NCBI GenBank assembly: GCA_007922225.1
Contig: ML679961.1
Coordinates: 64,360,249 to 64,424,248, forward strand
DNA length: 64,000 nucleotides
Source of the DNA: Emydura subglobosa
Lineage: Eukaryota > Chordata > Testudines > Chelidae
Direction: 5' to 3'
The stretch's first letter is position 1. Each line of letters begins with the position of its first letter. The position numbers were made by a program, and so were the translations under genes. Shown here piece by piece: positions 49,381 to 60,699 of the stretch. The notes under the pieces are model-generated. The model worked only from the letters and a program-made list of their open reading frames with translations, searched no databases and was not told where the DNA came from.

Positions 49381-49852
49381 AACCACGTGGGAGAAACCAG
49401 GCAGCATCACACACAAACACACAGTCACACATCCATCCGCTAGGTTACCCCCTGGAGCTTCAGAGCGGGAGAAGAGCTGAAAGCACCAGCAGGGAGAGAA
49501 GACGAGACACCCCCCCAGGTTGCTCTGTACCCCCCAGCATGGGGAGCCAACAAACCCCCCCCTTGTAGTCCTGCCCTTGGCAGCAGGCCAGCCCGGCACT
49601 GTCACAGCCTGGGGCAGCGCCACACCACCGCGCACAGCTGGCGGAGCGCCAGGGGGAGGCATAATCTAGAGCGTGTAGCGGGGGTGCCCGGGGCTGGGCA
49701 CTCGGGGAGGCGCCCATCGCCACCCGCGCGCGGCAGGGAAGCAGCCCCGCCGTATCAGCCGCTTGTCCCAGCAGCGACGCCCGCCCCGCCCCGCGCAACC
49801 CCCTCCCGTGCAGAGAAACCCCCGCGCGCGCGGAGTCCCACGGCCACCTCAC

Positions 49853-50120
49853 CTGGCCTGTCCCCGACCTGCCTCCGCCGCCTGGGGGGCCGCCCCGCCC
49901 GCAGTGGAACGAACGCGGGGTGGCTTCTCTCTGGCAGCGCAGGAAGGAACCCGCGCGCTGCGACGCCGCCCGCGCCGACGGACGCTTGGCGCGCGGCAGG
50001 CACAAAGCCGGAGCGCCCGCACCGACGGACACTTCCAGTCTCCGGCTCCTCTTGGGGCGGAACCTGGGCGGTAGCCCGGCGTTCTTTTTCTTCCTCTCGG
50101 CCTATGGGCGCCGCCATCTT
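49853..50120 (-). other. EXD2: Probable non-coding first exon of EXD2
   Basis: A good donor, CCAG|GTGAGG, lies at 49853/49852 in the CpG-rich block on the EXD2 strand and would splice to the acceptor at 48025, giving a 1.83-kb first intron. The 5' limit near 50.12 kb is inferred from the YY1-type motif, which usually sits just inside transcripts of TATA-less promoters. If transcription starts above 50119, the ATG inside that motif opens a long frame that runs through the junction and overlaps the EXD2 start out of frame. Confidence 0.55.
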
Positions 50121-50121
50121 G
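50110..50121 (-). promoter_or_regulatory. YY1-type motif in EXD2 orientation
   Basis: The minus strand reads CAAGATGGCGGC, a full match to the YY1 promoter element (AAGATGGCGGC). Its orientation is the one normally found just downstream of the start site of a sense transcript, which supports initiation of EXD2 near 50.12-50.15 kb. Confidence 0.6.
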
Positions 50122-50259
50122 TACGGCAAGCAGTCTGCGGGCGGGGTTGAATCTAGCTGCCTTAGGGGTGTGGGTGGATACCTGTTCTGTGGTTAAATCA
50201 ATGGTGCACAGCCCCGCCCGCACACTTTGCGGGGCATCTGGGGTGGAACAACATTATTA

Positions 50260-51345
50260 TTTGCAAATACCAAAAGCTTCCCTCCCAGGGCACCTGCTTG
50301 CAAATTTCCACTTCGCAGGGATATGCCTTGTGCGGGCTGGCGAGCGGAGCGTGGCCCTGCTCAGGAGTCGTGCGGGTTTTATTTGGGGCCAGGGGGCCTT
50401 TCAAGGCCGCCTCTTAGTCACGTGTGAGCGGCTCTGAGTCTTTCTACACCTTAATAGGTAGACAAGGTGATGGAGGGAGTTGCACTTTGAAGTGGCTGTC
50501 TATAGATTTCTGCCTGTCACTGGGTCCAGGGGGAAAGCTGCAGGGCTTTTTTTTTTTTTTAAATGTATTTAGTGTCTCCAATAACTGCTCACCACATAAT
50601 GTGCACTGTCTGTCAGAGGTGATCAGAAAGGCAGAGACAGCAAGAGATACAGTTATTTACAGAGACAATGGCGGAAACACTGTAGAGCAGGCCCATCTCA
50701 GAACTAGCTCCCCAATCCTCCCCTTGCCTGATGATAGGAGGAGTCCTAGGAGGAACAGAACAAACTCTTTTAGCTGGGAACCACCTTCTGATGAAGGAAG
50801 TGCTGGTAATTCCTCATGCACTGTCAGGAGGTGGGGGTATCCCTGTAAAATGTAGACAAGCTGTGATGATAGGAAATGTACTCATTAGAGAAGCTGAGGG
50901 CCCAGAATGTGGTGAACATGAAAGGGTGGTGGATTTCATAAAATATCTAGATAAACTTTTAATTCATGCAGGGGAGCGGTCTGTGGTCCTGGATTATGTC
51001 TACCCATGATAGAGGGAGTCAAGGAGAGAAGTCCAGTTTGTGGATGCTAAATTTAGATTATTAGGCAAAATACAGCAGTGTACTTAAATCCTTGGTCTAC
51101 ACAGTAACTTTGTCTGGAATACCTCCAGTTTCACATGTAGGGCTGGTGAGGTAGGAGGAACTTCAGAGTCTTAGCACAAGAATAAGAAGATGGCATAAAG
51201 AGGAGGGGACTAAATGTATTAGGCTCTGATGATTTTGCTGGGGAAGGAGCACTTTAACCAAAATCTATAACAAAAGGAGGTAGTTTAAGGAATTATTTAA
51301 ACTAGGAGCTGGGAGAATAGGTGCTGAAGAGCACTCAGATATAAG
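50260..51345. other. Upstream intergenic, no gene recognised
   Basis: CpG content falls after about 50.4 kb. No DCAF5 exon or other gene was recognised on either strand. A T-run lies at about 50549-50560. Confidence 0.5.
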
Positions 51346-52089
51346 AGATAAGGTCTGATCTACACATAGATTTTATACTGGTATAACTATTTCTGTTAAG
51401 GGTGTGATTTTTTTTTTACAGTCCCTAGTGTGGATGCAGCTATATCAGTAAAAAGGTATCTTAGGTCACATCTACATTACAAACTTCTGTCAATTCAAGT
51501 TATGTCAGCATACAGCTGCCGCAGTTACTACATCACTTGTGGATGTGCATGCTTGACTCCTTGTGTTAGCAGGGCATATACTCACCAGGAGTGCTTGTAT
51601 TAATGCAGAGTGCAGTGCACCATGGGTAGATATCCCAATGTGTAACTCCCTACTGTCCAGCACACTTTTTTGGGAAGTTTTGGAACTGTATGATGGGGCC
51701 AAAATGAGTCATGTAGGGGTGTCTGGGTGCATGGGGTCAACTGCCCAGTTTGCAACTGTGTCCATCCCATAATGGTATCTGAATCCCATAATTTTCACAC
51801 CCTTTTTTCAAAATCCCACAAACTCATGCAGTCCTCATTGTCCGCCATCTCTGACAGAAGCATGGAGCCTGCACATCTCTGTATTATTGTCATGAACATT
51901 GCAAGCACAGGGCTCATGATCCTGGACTTATTTGCAAAACCACAAGAAGAACCAAATGAGCGGGGAACATGGTGATTCCCTGGAGGCCTGATTGCTGTGG
52001 GACGTAGCGAGAACCAATTCAAGGTTGTTGGTGGCATTTATGGAGCAGCTGCAGCTGGTGGAGCAGCACTTCTGGGCCCAAGAAACAAG

Positions 52090-53075
52090 TATTGACTGGT
52101 GAGATCACATCATAATGCAGTTTTTGGATGACAAGCAGTGGCTGCAGAACTTTTGGATGTATGCGTTGAGGTTGCTCCAGGTCAAGGACACCAAAATGAG
52201 AGCTGCACTGACAGTGGAGAAGCAAGTGGCAATCGCACTGTGGAAAACTTCAATGCCAGACTGCTACCAGTCAGTTGGGAATCAATTTGGAGTCATGAAA
52301 TCCACCACTGGGGCCATTGTGATACAAATGTGCAGGGCCATTAATCGCCTCCTGCTGCACGGGGCTGTGACTCTGTACAATGTTCAGGACATAGGGATGG
52401 ATTTGCAGCAATGGGATTCCCAAACTGTGGTTGAGCGACAGATGACATTCATATCCCTGTTTTGGCACCAGATCGCCTTGCCCCTGAGTACATCATCAGA
52501 ATGGACTACTTTTCTATGCAACCATTGGTGGATCACCAGGGATGATGCACTGGCATCAGTGTGGACTGGTCAGAGAAGGTGCATGATGCTTGTATCTTTA
52601 AGAAAGCAGAAGTGCTCAGAAAGCTGCAAGCAGGGACTTTTTTCCCAACCGGTGGATTACCACTGATAATGTTGAAACACCAATAATGATCCTAGGGGCC
52701 CAGCCTACTCCTTGCTTCCCTGGATCATGAAGCTGAACACTGGCCACCTCAAAAGCACCAAAGAATGATTCAACTACTGGCTCAGCAAGTGCAGAATGAT
52801 AGTTGAATGTGCTTTTAGTCATTTGAAGGGTCCCTGGCATTGTTTACTCACAAGATAGGACCTCAATGAGAAAAACATCCCAATGGTTATAGCTGTCTGC
52901 TGTGTCCTGCACAATATCTGCAAAGCAAAGTGGGAGAAGTTGCTGCTGGGGTGGCAGGACTGTCTGCTGAATTTGAATGGCCAGGTACAAGGGCTATTAG
53001 AAGAGCTCAACACAGAGCTATGTGGCTCAGAGAGGCTTTGAAAGACCATTTGAATAGAGACCAGAGTAATGTGTG
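52090..53075 (+). pseudogene. Harbinger (HARBI1-like) transposase, degenerate
   Basis: The DDE transposase that cuts and pastes PIF/Harbinger elements. Recognisable blocks: MRAALTVEKQVAIALWK and SVGNQFGVMKST (helix-turn-helix region) at about 52195-52300; a DD-I-H-I motif (about 52440-52460) at the first catalytic Asp; 'VDWSEKVHDA' near 52570; 'VECAFSHLKG' near 52805; and a C-terminal block TRAIRRAQHRAMWLREALKD at about 52990-53050. These lie in different frames with several stops and frameshifts, so no functional protein can be made. It sits in a 6.5-kb element opposite a Myb-like relic. Confidence 0.88.
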
Positions 53076-53659
53076 TTATCGTAGTGTGCTCTACCTGGCC
53101 CTGCTGTTTTGTGACCTGGTAGGAATTTTGCGGTGATTGCTGTGCATGTACGAATATAATATTGTCAATGCACTTATTAATTTTTTTAATAATTCTATGA
53201 ATTGTGTAACACTGTGCAGTAAGAGGTAATTGCTTGATGTTAGAACTGCTGAGCACTCAGCAGCATAGGTTGTGAACTAATAAAGATGAATTATACTCCA
53301 AGTAATAGAATTTTATTCTGTAATGAAATCAATACAAAAAAACCATGCAATTTTAAAGTAATTACATTAAAAATGTAATAAAACTTAATAAAGTAAGAGA
53401 ACAGAACTTATGAAGGGGAAAGAACATTCATGTTCCATTTCAGCTACACGTACACTAACCATGGATTTCACAGGTCTGTGTATGTGATGCTGTGATTGTC
53501 TTTAATGTCCCCTGGGGTGGAGTGATGGGGTAGGGCTGCAACCCATGATGCCACCTGGAAGGTTGAGTGGGGATTATGACTCTGGCAGACCAGGTTTCAT
53601 CTCATGCCAAGGCATGTAGGCCTCCCTGAAAACCAACAGATGCATATTTGGAAACCAGT

Positions 53660-55143
53660 CTGGGTCATCTCTGTGTTACTATTGTTAAAATAGATATTCA
53701 ATTTAAAGTAATGTGTTTAGCATGTGGACTTTATGAAATGCTTGTGAGTTGCTTTATGCATTAATCTCACTTATAATATCTATATCCCATGTTATAAGGT
53801 AATATTTAAATGTTTGCTTTGTAATTATAAAAGTGTATGCTATGAAACTGGAAACCCCACAGTCAGAAGAGAAGCATTATCAAGTGTGAAATACTAGTTT
53901 ACGAGAAGAGGTGTCATCTCCTGCCCAGCAAAAGAAAGTCCATGGACATCAGACCCAACCATTGTGGAACATCAGTGGACAAAAGACTTTGTTGATTGCT
54001 CTCCCCACACTCATGAAGTGGGGACATACAGAAATCCCTGTCAAGAAAAATTGTTATCATTATGCTGCTTGGAATTTGGAGATGGCAATATTTCTAAGCA
54101 TAAGCAAGGGATCCCCAAGTTGCTTAGTTTGGGTTAGCCCTACCAATGGTTCCCAATCTTTTGGAGTAAAAGCCCCACTAGTTAACACTAGGTGTAAAAC
54201 ACACCCCCACACGCCCCCAGCCCACCTCCTCACCAGCCATAAACACTTTTAACCCCTATAAACACACATGATGATCATGCTAAATTACAGAAATAAATAC
54301 CACTAATAATAATAATTTACTCTTATCTGAGTAAGAAGCTAAGCCTTCCCTGGCACAGCTGCCACCGCATACCTCGTATAGCCTCGCCTCTTCCTGTCCT
54401 TCAGGAACAGAGGGCAATGGAGGCAGGCACTGGCGGACGCTGCTCTGCTTCAGCCAGGCGCCCGGGGTGCTCCTCCGCTCCAGCTGGCGCGGGGCTCGGG
54501 GTGGCTGCTCTTCTACTCTGGCTGGCGTAAGGTTCAGGAAGCTAAATGACCTCAATATTACTGAAGCTTCATGGACCCCCTGTAATCTTTGGTGCCCCCC
54601 AAGGGGGTCCCGCACCCCAGTTTGGGAACAGTTGCCCTACAGGACATATAGAGCTTGCATGTCTAGCAGTTACTATTTCCTTTTGGAACCTAAGACTGTA
54701 ACACATTTGTAAGTGTATGTTTACATGCTTCAGCCTTGTAAATAACTCTCATTTCTTTTTCCTAGTTAATAAATCTTTAGTTAGTTTATTACAGGATTGG
54801 CTACAAGTGTTTGGCAAGCGCTCTAAGGTACTATTGACCGGGGTAAGTGACTGGTCCTTTGGGAGTGGGATTAACCTGAAAGCTGTTGTGATTTTTGGTG
54901 TAAGGGACGATCTGTCACAAAGGCAGGCTTGCCTATGTGACCAGCTAGACTGGAGTGCCCCAGATAATTGTCTGTGGCTCCCCGTTAAGGCTGTTGCAGT
55001 CCTTTAGGAGTTCACACTTGTTATTTAGTTGGTGAAATCTAATTATAGAACATACCACCAGTTTGGGGTTTATGCTCTATTCCTTCATAATCTGCCCTGA
55101 GGTTGGTAGTCAAGCTCGTGAACTACTCCAGACACTTGACAGG
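53660..55143 (+). mobile_element. LTR-like insertion inside the Harbinger element
   Basis: Non-Harbinger sequence separates the transposase and Myb halves. Its tail has 'tagttaataaatctttag' (about 54763), a poly(A)-signal-like region typical of an LTR. Boundaries are approximate, and no target duplication or protein relic was found. Confidence 0.45.
54144..54634. mobile_element. hAT-like element inside the LTR-like insertion
   Basis: The ends CAATGGTTCCCAA and (from the right) CAACTGTTCCCAA are inverted. CCCTAC flanks both sides (54138-54143 and 54635-54640). The interior has an AT-rich part with (TAA)4 and a G+C-rich part (54430-54530). Confidence 0.75.
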
Positions 55144-55259
55144 GGTATAAGGAGGTTCTGCTACTGAGTTCTCAATAGATGAGCCCAGGATTGTTGAGCC
55201 TGCAGGTCCATCAGAGTCTGCAGTACCCTGTGTTTGCTCCCTGAGGAGCCCAGCCAGTT

Positions 55260-56810
55260 ATGTCCTGGTGCATCTCGCTCCTCTTTTCCTGCTGGGACTC
55301 CTGGGACTTTCTCCTCTCCACTCTTTCCTTTTCCAGCCTGTCTGCAGTGTTCACCCTCCAGGCCCTGTGCTCATGGTCCAAAGTAGCTCTGGCTGCAGGA
55401 TTTCATTGAATATGTCATCCCGAGTCCTTGTCTTTCTCCTCCTTACCTGGCTTAGGCCTTCCATGCATGTGGAGGGGAAGACCCTGAAGGCCGCAATGGC
55501 AGCAGCTGAAGATAAAACACGCAGAGGTACTACTGTCAGTGTCTTCACTGCAGAAAGTGAATCTTAAGATGCTGAACTTACTCCCTTTGCTCCCTAAAGT
55601 TTTAAGCACTAGCTTATGACTTCTGTTTGGGATTGCTTGTGCACGGTGTCAGTCACTGCAGGAGCCACAATGAGTATGGCCCACTGGGGACTGGGGAAAT
55701 GAGGAGTGAATAGCTCGGTTTCATGATTCTAGTAGTATAGGGCAATGGCACTGAATACTGGCACCGTTTTCCCCAGGCGGTGGTGATTTTAGCTGATTTC
55801 TCACTCCTGAGGCTAACAAAGACAGAGAAAGCATAGCGGCTGCTGGCATCCCAAAGCCCCCCAGACCCATATGCTGCTAGCCTGGGTACTGCGATGACAC
55901 CTGCTGAAGTTATCACTGAGTGGTGTGGGAAAGTGTCTTACCCCAGAGGAAGAAATAAAGCAGCCCTTCCTAGAAACCTTTGGCAGAGAATTGCAGAGGG
56001 TCTCCATGAAAGTTTCACTTAGATCTCTCAGGAGGATTCAAGGGACATCCCTCTATACATAAACAAACTGTTCCACATGGTCCCCCCTGCCTAACTCTAG
56101 AGGGGAATGAAAAGTAGCTAGCAACTCTACCTTTCTCACTTGTATCACTACCTCTTTTAGCATGAGTACATTAATGAAAAGTCAAAAGATGTGTCCTGCA
56201 ACTTAGGAGGTACCATCCCTGTAACTGAAAATGTATCTATACACTTACCCAAAGTTTTTTCCCCCTGCATTGAGCTCACACATGCTTGACTGGCTGGACT
56301 GCACTGGAGTCAAAAACAGATCCTGGCTCAATGTGCACCTGGATCCCTCATACTGGATCCTCCTCGTCCACTACCTGTTCATGGCAAGGGCTTGTGACTC
56401 GGGCTCAGTGGAGGTATCCACGGTGCTGTGTGGGGGAGAGGGGGATGTCTCTGCCAAGTATGGCATGCAGCTCTTTGTAAAAGCAGCAGGTCTCCAGCTC
56501 GGCACCGGATTGATTGTTGGCTTCCCTGGCCTTCTGATATGCCTGCCACAGCTCCTTGGCTGTCACAGGACACTGCTGCTGGTCCCTGTCATACCTCTTC
56601 TCCCACATCCCCTAAGCAATCTGCTCGTAGATGTCCATTTCTTTGGCTGCTTTGCAGCTGTGCCTGCACAGCTTCTTCTCCCTGCAGGCACAGAAAATCC
56701 AATCTCTCCTGTCTACTCCAGGCGGGAGCATGTCTAGAGTGTGTAGCTGGCATGGTCAGCTGGGCAGTTGTGTACAGAGGCATTTTAGCAATCAGCCAGG
56801 TGTCCAAGCC
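55260..56810 (-). pseudogene. Harbinger Myb/SANT-like protein, degenerate
   Basis: The second protein of PIF/Harbinger elements; it binds the element's DNA and carries the transposase to the nucleus. The N-terminal part reads RHAPAWSRQERLDFLCL and GEEAVQAQLQSSQRN (56725-56630). Past a frameshift comes YDRDQQQCPVTAKELWQAYQ and CCFYKELHAILG (56595-56440), the trihelix/SANT domain. A later basic block, QVRRRKTRTRDDIFNEIL (near 55440), matches the usual C-terminal region. Stops and frameshifts separate the blocks. Plus-strand frames over the same DNA (56231-56946) are shadows. Confidence 0.82.
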
Positions 56811-58119
56811 ACTGCCAATTATCAGGATGGACTACCAATTATCCTGCCTGCTGCTTTTAGCCATTTTCAGGTCTTTGCAGGAACTTAGCATAAATAGGCA
56901 ACTGGGAGAAGGGGTAGTAGACAGTGAATACGTGAAGTGGGCCTGATTGTGAGTTCTCTCTCTGAATATGCTGGGGCAAATGTCTGTGAAAGACAGGAAG
57001 CCTGGATATATTTTAGAACTGCAGCTGTGGGGAAATTATTGCTAGACTAACAGTTAAGACTGCTTGCTTAACAATTTTTTTTTTAGTGACACATCTGTGT
57101 AACTTCTGCTTCTGCCTACTGATTGATCTGTTTGGTCAGCTATTTAACATTTTTTTTTTGATTGACATGTCTTTGTAATTTTTGGCGTATAAAAGGGAGG
57201 TAGCAAGTCTAAGTCAGTGAATCACTTCATGGACACATTGAAAGATCCCCAGGTGCAGACGGAAGAACTGACTATCCGGAAATCTGTGATTGATTCACCC
57301 GAAGACTGCCTCAGACTTGTGGAGGCAATATTAAGTTTTGAGGTAATTGAATCACCTATTGTATTGTGTTGCTTAAGACTAATAAGCGGTGATGGTGGTG
57401 AAATTAATTCCTAGGGGAATTACTGGGGACCAGAATTAAAGCTTTTAAATCATAAGCATTTGATTCTCAATCATCCTTTGCCTGCCATATAGCAGGTGGG
57501 TATACAGTGAGTAAAAGTTACCGGGTCAAGGAACCCTGGGTAACGGTTGCACTTAACAAGGGAGAGCTGCTAGGTATGCTTGCCATGCTAGGTAATCAGG
57601 AAAAGGAATTTGAAAAATGTGCGGGATTTTTAAGGGAAGGTGGGGCTTCCAATCTTTGTGACCACTGGGCAGTAGAGTTCACAACAGTAACCAGAGCAGG
57701 CAGTGTGGGGCATTGTGGGAAAGCTGCTGGAGGATAGTTAGATTGACATAAGTAACAGTGTCTACACTCGCACAGTGTCAATCTAAGCACATCGACCATG
57801 GCTCTATGCCACTCAGGGAGGTAGTGTTGTTATGTGGCATAATAGGGCGCTTACAGCAGTGGGAGACCAAGTTGAGTGTAAACATATGACAGCTTGGTTG
57901 ATGTAAGCTGCCTTGCACCAACTCAACTGTATAATGTAGACCAAGCTTTAGGGCACTATGACTTAATCCTCTTCCTGTAAGAGAATAATTATACAAGTAA
58001 AAAACTTTTATATTGCTATAACTGCATCCACACTGAGTGGGAGGTTGCTGCTTTAAATATATATATTAAGTTACAGTACTACTTTTGTGTGTAGGCAAAC
58101 CCTCAGACTAAGACATCAG

Positions 58120-59200
58120 GAGAGATGTCCATAATACAAATATCTATTTTAAAATAAATGATAGGACAAAAATTAGAGGAAGAACAGGAGGGCATATAAA
58201 ATTCTTTAAAAAAATAGGTGCACAGTCAAAACTAAACATTATAAATGTCTACAAACCAGTGTGAGAAACTAGGAGCAAAAATAGATCAATTATAATATCT
58301 GGCAATAGGAGAGGACCTTGACATAATAAACATTTTTAAATATGGTGGAATGATGGAAGATAAATTATATTCTGTATTATCTGGGTATAAACTATATAGA
58401 GAAAAATTGATTAAGTTGTAGAAATTGGAAAATCACATTATATTTGAAAGATTCCATGGAAACCTATGAAAAACATTGCTGTGTAGAGAAGAGGGAGATC
58501 AAAGAGGTAAATAAATCTAATAAAAAAGCATAAATGGATGATTTTAGCTACTTGCATATAAACTTGTCATATGTCACAAGATTAAAAGAGGCAGTTTCTT
58601 GTTTTTTGCAATAGTTAGTTATTCAGCACAGAAAAGGAGAGGCTACTCTCAACCTAGTACTAAGTAACAAAGAGGAATTTCTTTCTTTAAAAAAAATGTT
58701 GTGACTATAGTTGAGTCACTAAATAATAGTCTTCACAGTATAATTAAATTCAACGTCCTTGAGGGAGGGATTGTACCAAAAATTAATGACATTAAACTTT
58801 AGAAAGGGAGATTTAAAAAAAACCACGTTTAACAGAAGTCATGCATACCCCTAAACTAAAATGAAAGCAAGAAGGGCAAGACAAAATACAGACTGTTAAA
58901 CAGAGTCTGCAAGAATTGATCTGAACCAAACAGTCATCCTTCTTTAAATGGAAATCCACCCCCCATTGAAACCAGTAGAAAGGAATATAAACTATGGCAG
59001 GTAAAATGTAGGCTTAAAATTGGGAAGTCAAAGAAGAGGCTGGGAGAAAGAAAAAAAGGCAGTGGGAAAAACACAATAAAAAACAAGACGAAGAATGAAA
59101 AATGGAACATAACCTCCACCCTTCCCAAAATAAATATAAAATAAAGAGCTAACTGGAAAAAAGATAAAAGACGGACAAAGTCAGGAAAGAAACAAAAGCC
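58120..59200 (+). mobile_element. CR1 LINE internal fragment (ORF2 endonuclease region)
   Basis: Near 58635-58680 one frame reads KGEATLNLVLSNKEEF, and slightly further on ESLNNSLHSIIKFNV: the C-terminal part of the CR1 APE-type endonuclease (usual pattern LDLVLTN...SDH..I.F). The Asp of the SDH motif is lost. Flanking sequence is AT-rich and full of stops. No reverse-transcriptase part follows. Confidence 0.72.
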
Positions 59201-59369
59201 AACTGTGGAGCAGCAACCATGCCCGGGCATGGCAAGAGGATGTGGAAAGCAGGTACTGATATATCACAAGACTCCTTCACAAAGAGGTTGGGAACATTAC
59301 AGGGCAGCTATGTATATGTGCAAGGGGACAGAGTTAAGGTTATTCAGTAAGAACCTTAAGTCTTGCGCT

Positions 59370-59475
59370 GTATTTTTCAGATAGGCCTAAACATGTTAGG
59401 TAACTGAATTCCATTGGAATTCAATAGGATTTGGGCATCTAACTTCTTTAGACTTCTTTGAAAATATCAACTTTA
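59370..59475. repeat. Palindromic repeat
   Basis: 'taactgaattccattgg' and 'aattcaataggatttggg' form an inverted pair around 'attccattggaattcaat'. This is a small palindromic repeat type I recall from turtles. Confidence 0.4.
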
Positions 59476-59699
59476 TATTTCCAAACTTTTAGATGGTTAA
59501 AATCTCAATTATCTATTCAGTGTATGGAGAAACTGAAACAATGACAGTTGTCGCTTAAAATTGCTTTGACGTGATCGTTTTGGGATGTGTTGGTGTCAAA
59601 TTGTGAATTTCATTTTGTTTTTACCATTTGTGATTGCAACTTTTGTGGTAGATTACAGCATCCATCTTGTGGCAGAGGGCTGAGACCTAGTGGATAGAC

Positions 59700-59889
59700 C
59701 AGGGGTAGTCAATTATTTTTTGTCAAGGTCCAAATTTCTTGATCAAGGTATAGTCGAAGTCCAGACTCCAGAGAAAATAATAAAAAACCCAACAATTATG
59801 ATTATAAGTAAATAAAAAGATTTTGGGGTCTATTCAAAAGTGTTTGATGGTTCAGATTTGGCCTGCAGTTCACTTATTGACTATGCCTG
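59700..59889 (+). mobile_element. hAT-type MITE, 190 bp, with perfect 8-bp duplication
   Basis: GGATAGAC flanks it at 59692-59699 and 59890-59897. The ends CAGGGGTAGTCAATTA and (from the right) CAGGCATAGTCAATAA match at 13 of 16. Same family as 21576-21763. Confidence 0.92.
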
Positions 59890-60552
59890 GGATAGACTGT
59901 GCTTGAGAAGCTGTGAGAGAGTCATTGGGTCCATCAACACTGAACTACATTGTGTTTTCTACCAGCAGGGGTCCATTGACTTTGGATATCTCTCTGCAGT
60001 CTACATAGAAGATAAAGGGGGCAACCTTGGAATGTAGACCTTACCCTAGCTTTCAGGCAGCATGTGAGCAAATGGGGGACAGATCTGGGTTTTAAAAGAA
60101 GTGCTTCTCTAAGCAAGGGAACCAATTCCATTACCAGAAACAAGAAGGCCAGGCTAAGAAGGCTGGAAGGGCTGCCTGGCCTAAGGACCAGGTGCCAGGG
60201 TCCACAGAGATGGTGAAGTCAGGAGGACTGCATTGGAAGTTTGTTGTTTTCCATAGATCTGTAACTTTCTTGGGTTTTTTAAGAGTAATGTATTTACGAT
60301 TAAGACATTCCTTTGCTAAGCTTGTGTTCCTTGCTTTGTCGCCATGTTATCCCTGAAGAGGTTAATTGAAAAACCTGAGCTTCCACTGTGAGGTGGACTC
60401 TGGGGGAATGTGCCCCAGCAACTGGAGGCTCAGGAGGGCTGTGTGACTGTTCTGCGGTCCACGGCAGTCAGGCTGTGGGGTCCCACTGCCAAGAAGGGTG
60501 TCAGAGACAGGGTCTGTCCCTGGGAGACCCAGAGCTAAGAACCAGTCACTAC

Positions 60553-60691
60553 CAGGAGTGCTAGAACTAGGGGTGGTAGAGATGTGGTAGCATCCCGTGG
60601 CATGAAGTGGTTTCCAACATATATGCCACGGTTTACAGTTTTGTTCAATGGCTTTTAGCACTCCCACTATAAACTTTTTCCAGTGCCACTG
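60553..60691. mobile_element. hAT-like MITE, 139 bp, with perfect 8-bp duplication
   Basis: GTCACTAC flanks it at 60545-60552 and 60692-60699. The ends CAGGAGTGCTAGAAC and (from the right) CAGTGGCACTGGAAA are imperfectly inverted. The surrounding DNA (about 60370-60800) may itself be an older repeat. Confidence 0.82.
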
Positions 60692-60699
60692 GTCACTAC

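Larger units (their letters stand above)
49600..50250 (-). promoter_or_regulatory. EXD2: CpG-island promoter of EXD2
   Basis: By eye, the densest CpG cluster in the window, with several GC-box-like stretches (about 49785-49797, 50055-50060, 50140-50145) and no TATA box. It lies immediately upstream of EXD2. Open frames of 100-190 codons here on both strands are a by-product of high GC. Divergent transcription is possible, but no gene is seen on the plus side. Confidence 0.75.
51464..57947. mobile_element. PIF/Harbinger transposon, autonomous-type relic, 6.5 kb
   Basis: Left end GGTCACATCTACATTACA; right end, read inward, AGCTTGGTCTACATTATA; both flanked by TTA (51461-51463 and 57948-57950), the PIF/Harbinger target duplication. 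It has the two proteins of the superfamily, both broken: a DDE transposase on plus and a Myb/SANT-like DNA-binding protein on minus. About 1.5 kb of LTR-like DNA is inserted between them (53660-55143), so the original element was nearer 5 kb. Confidence 0.85.
51352..58108. mobile_element. Outer Harbinger-type MITE, split by the 6.5-kb element
   Basis: The left piece (51352-51463) starts GGTCTGATCTACACATAG and contains 'tactggtataacta' and 'agtgtggatgcagc'. The right piece (about 58000-58108) contains 'gctataactgcatccacactg' and ends near 'gtaggcaaaccctcagac'. TAA flanks at 51349-51351 and 58109-58111. The segment 57951-57999 does not fit well, so the reading is tentative. Confidence 0.4.

Noticed and set aside
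49460..50223. Open frames of 100-190 codons on both strands around the EXD2 promoter
   Set aside because: High GC lowers stop frequency; all frames are Arg/Pro/Ala/Gly-rich and overlap each other, as expected in a CpG island.
56231..56946. 168- and 172-codon plus-strand frames
   Set aside because: They are antisense shadows of the Harbinger Myb/SANT-like relic on the minus strand.
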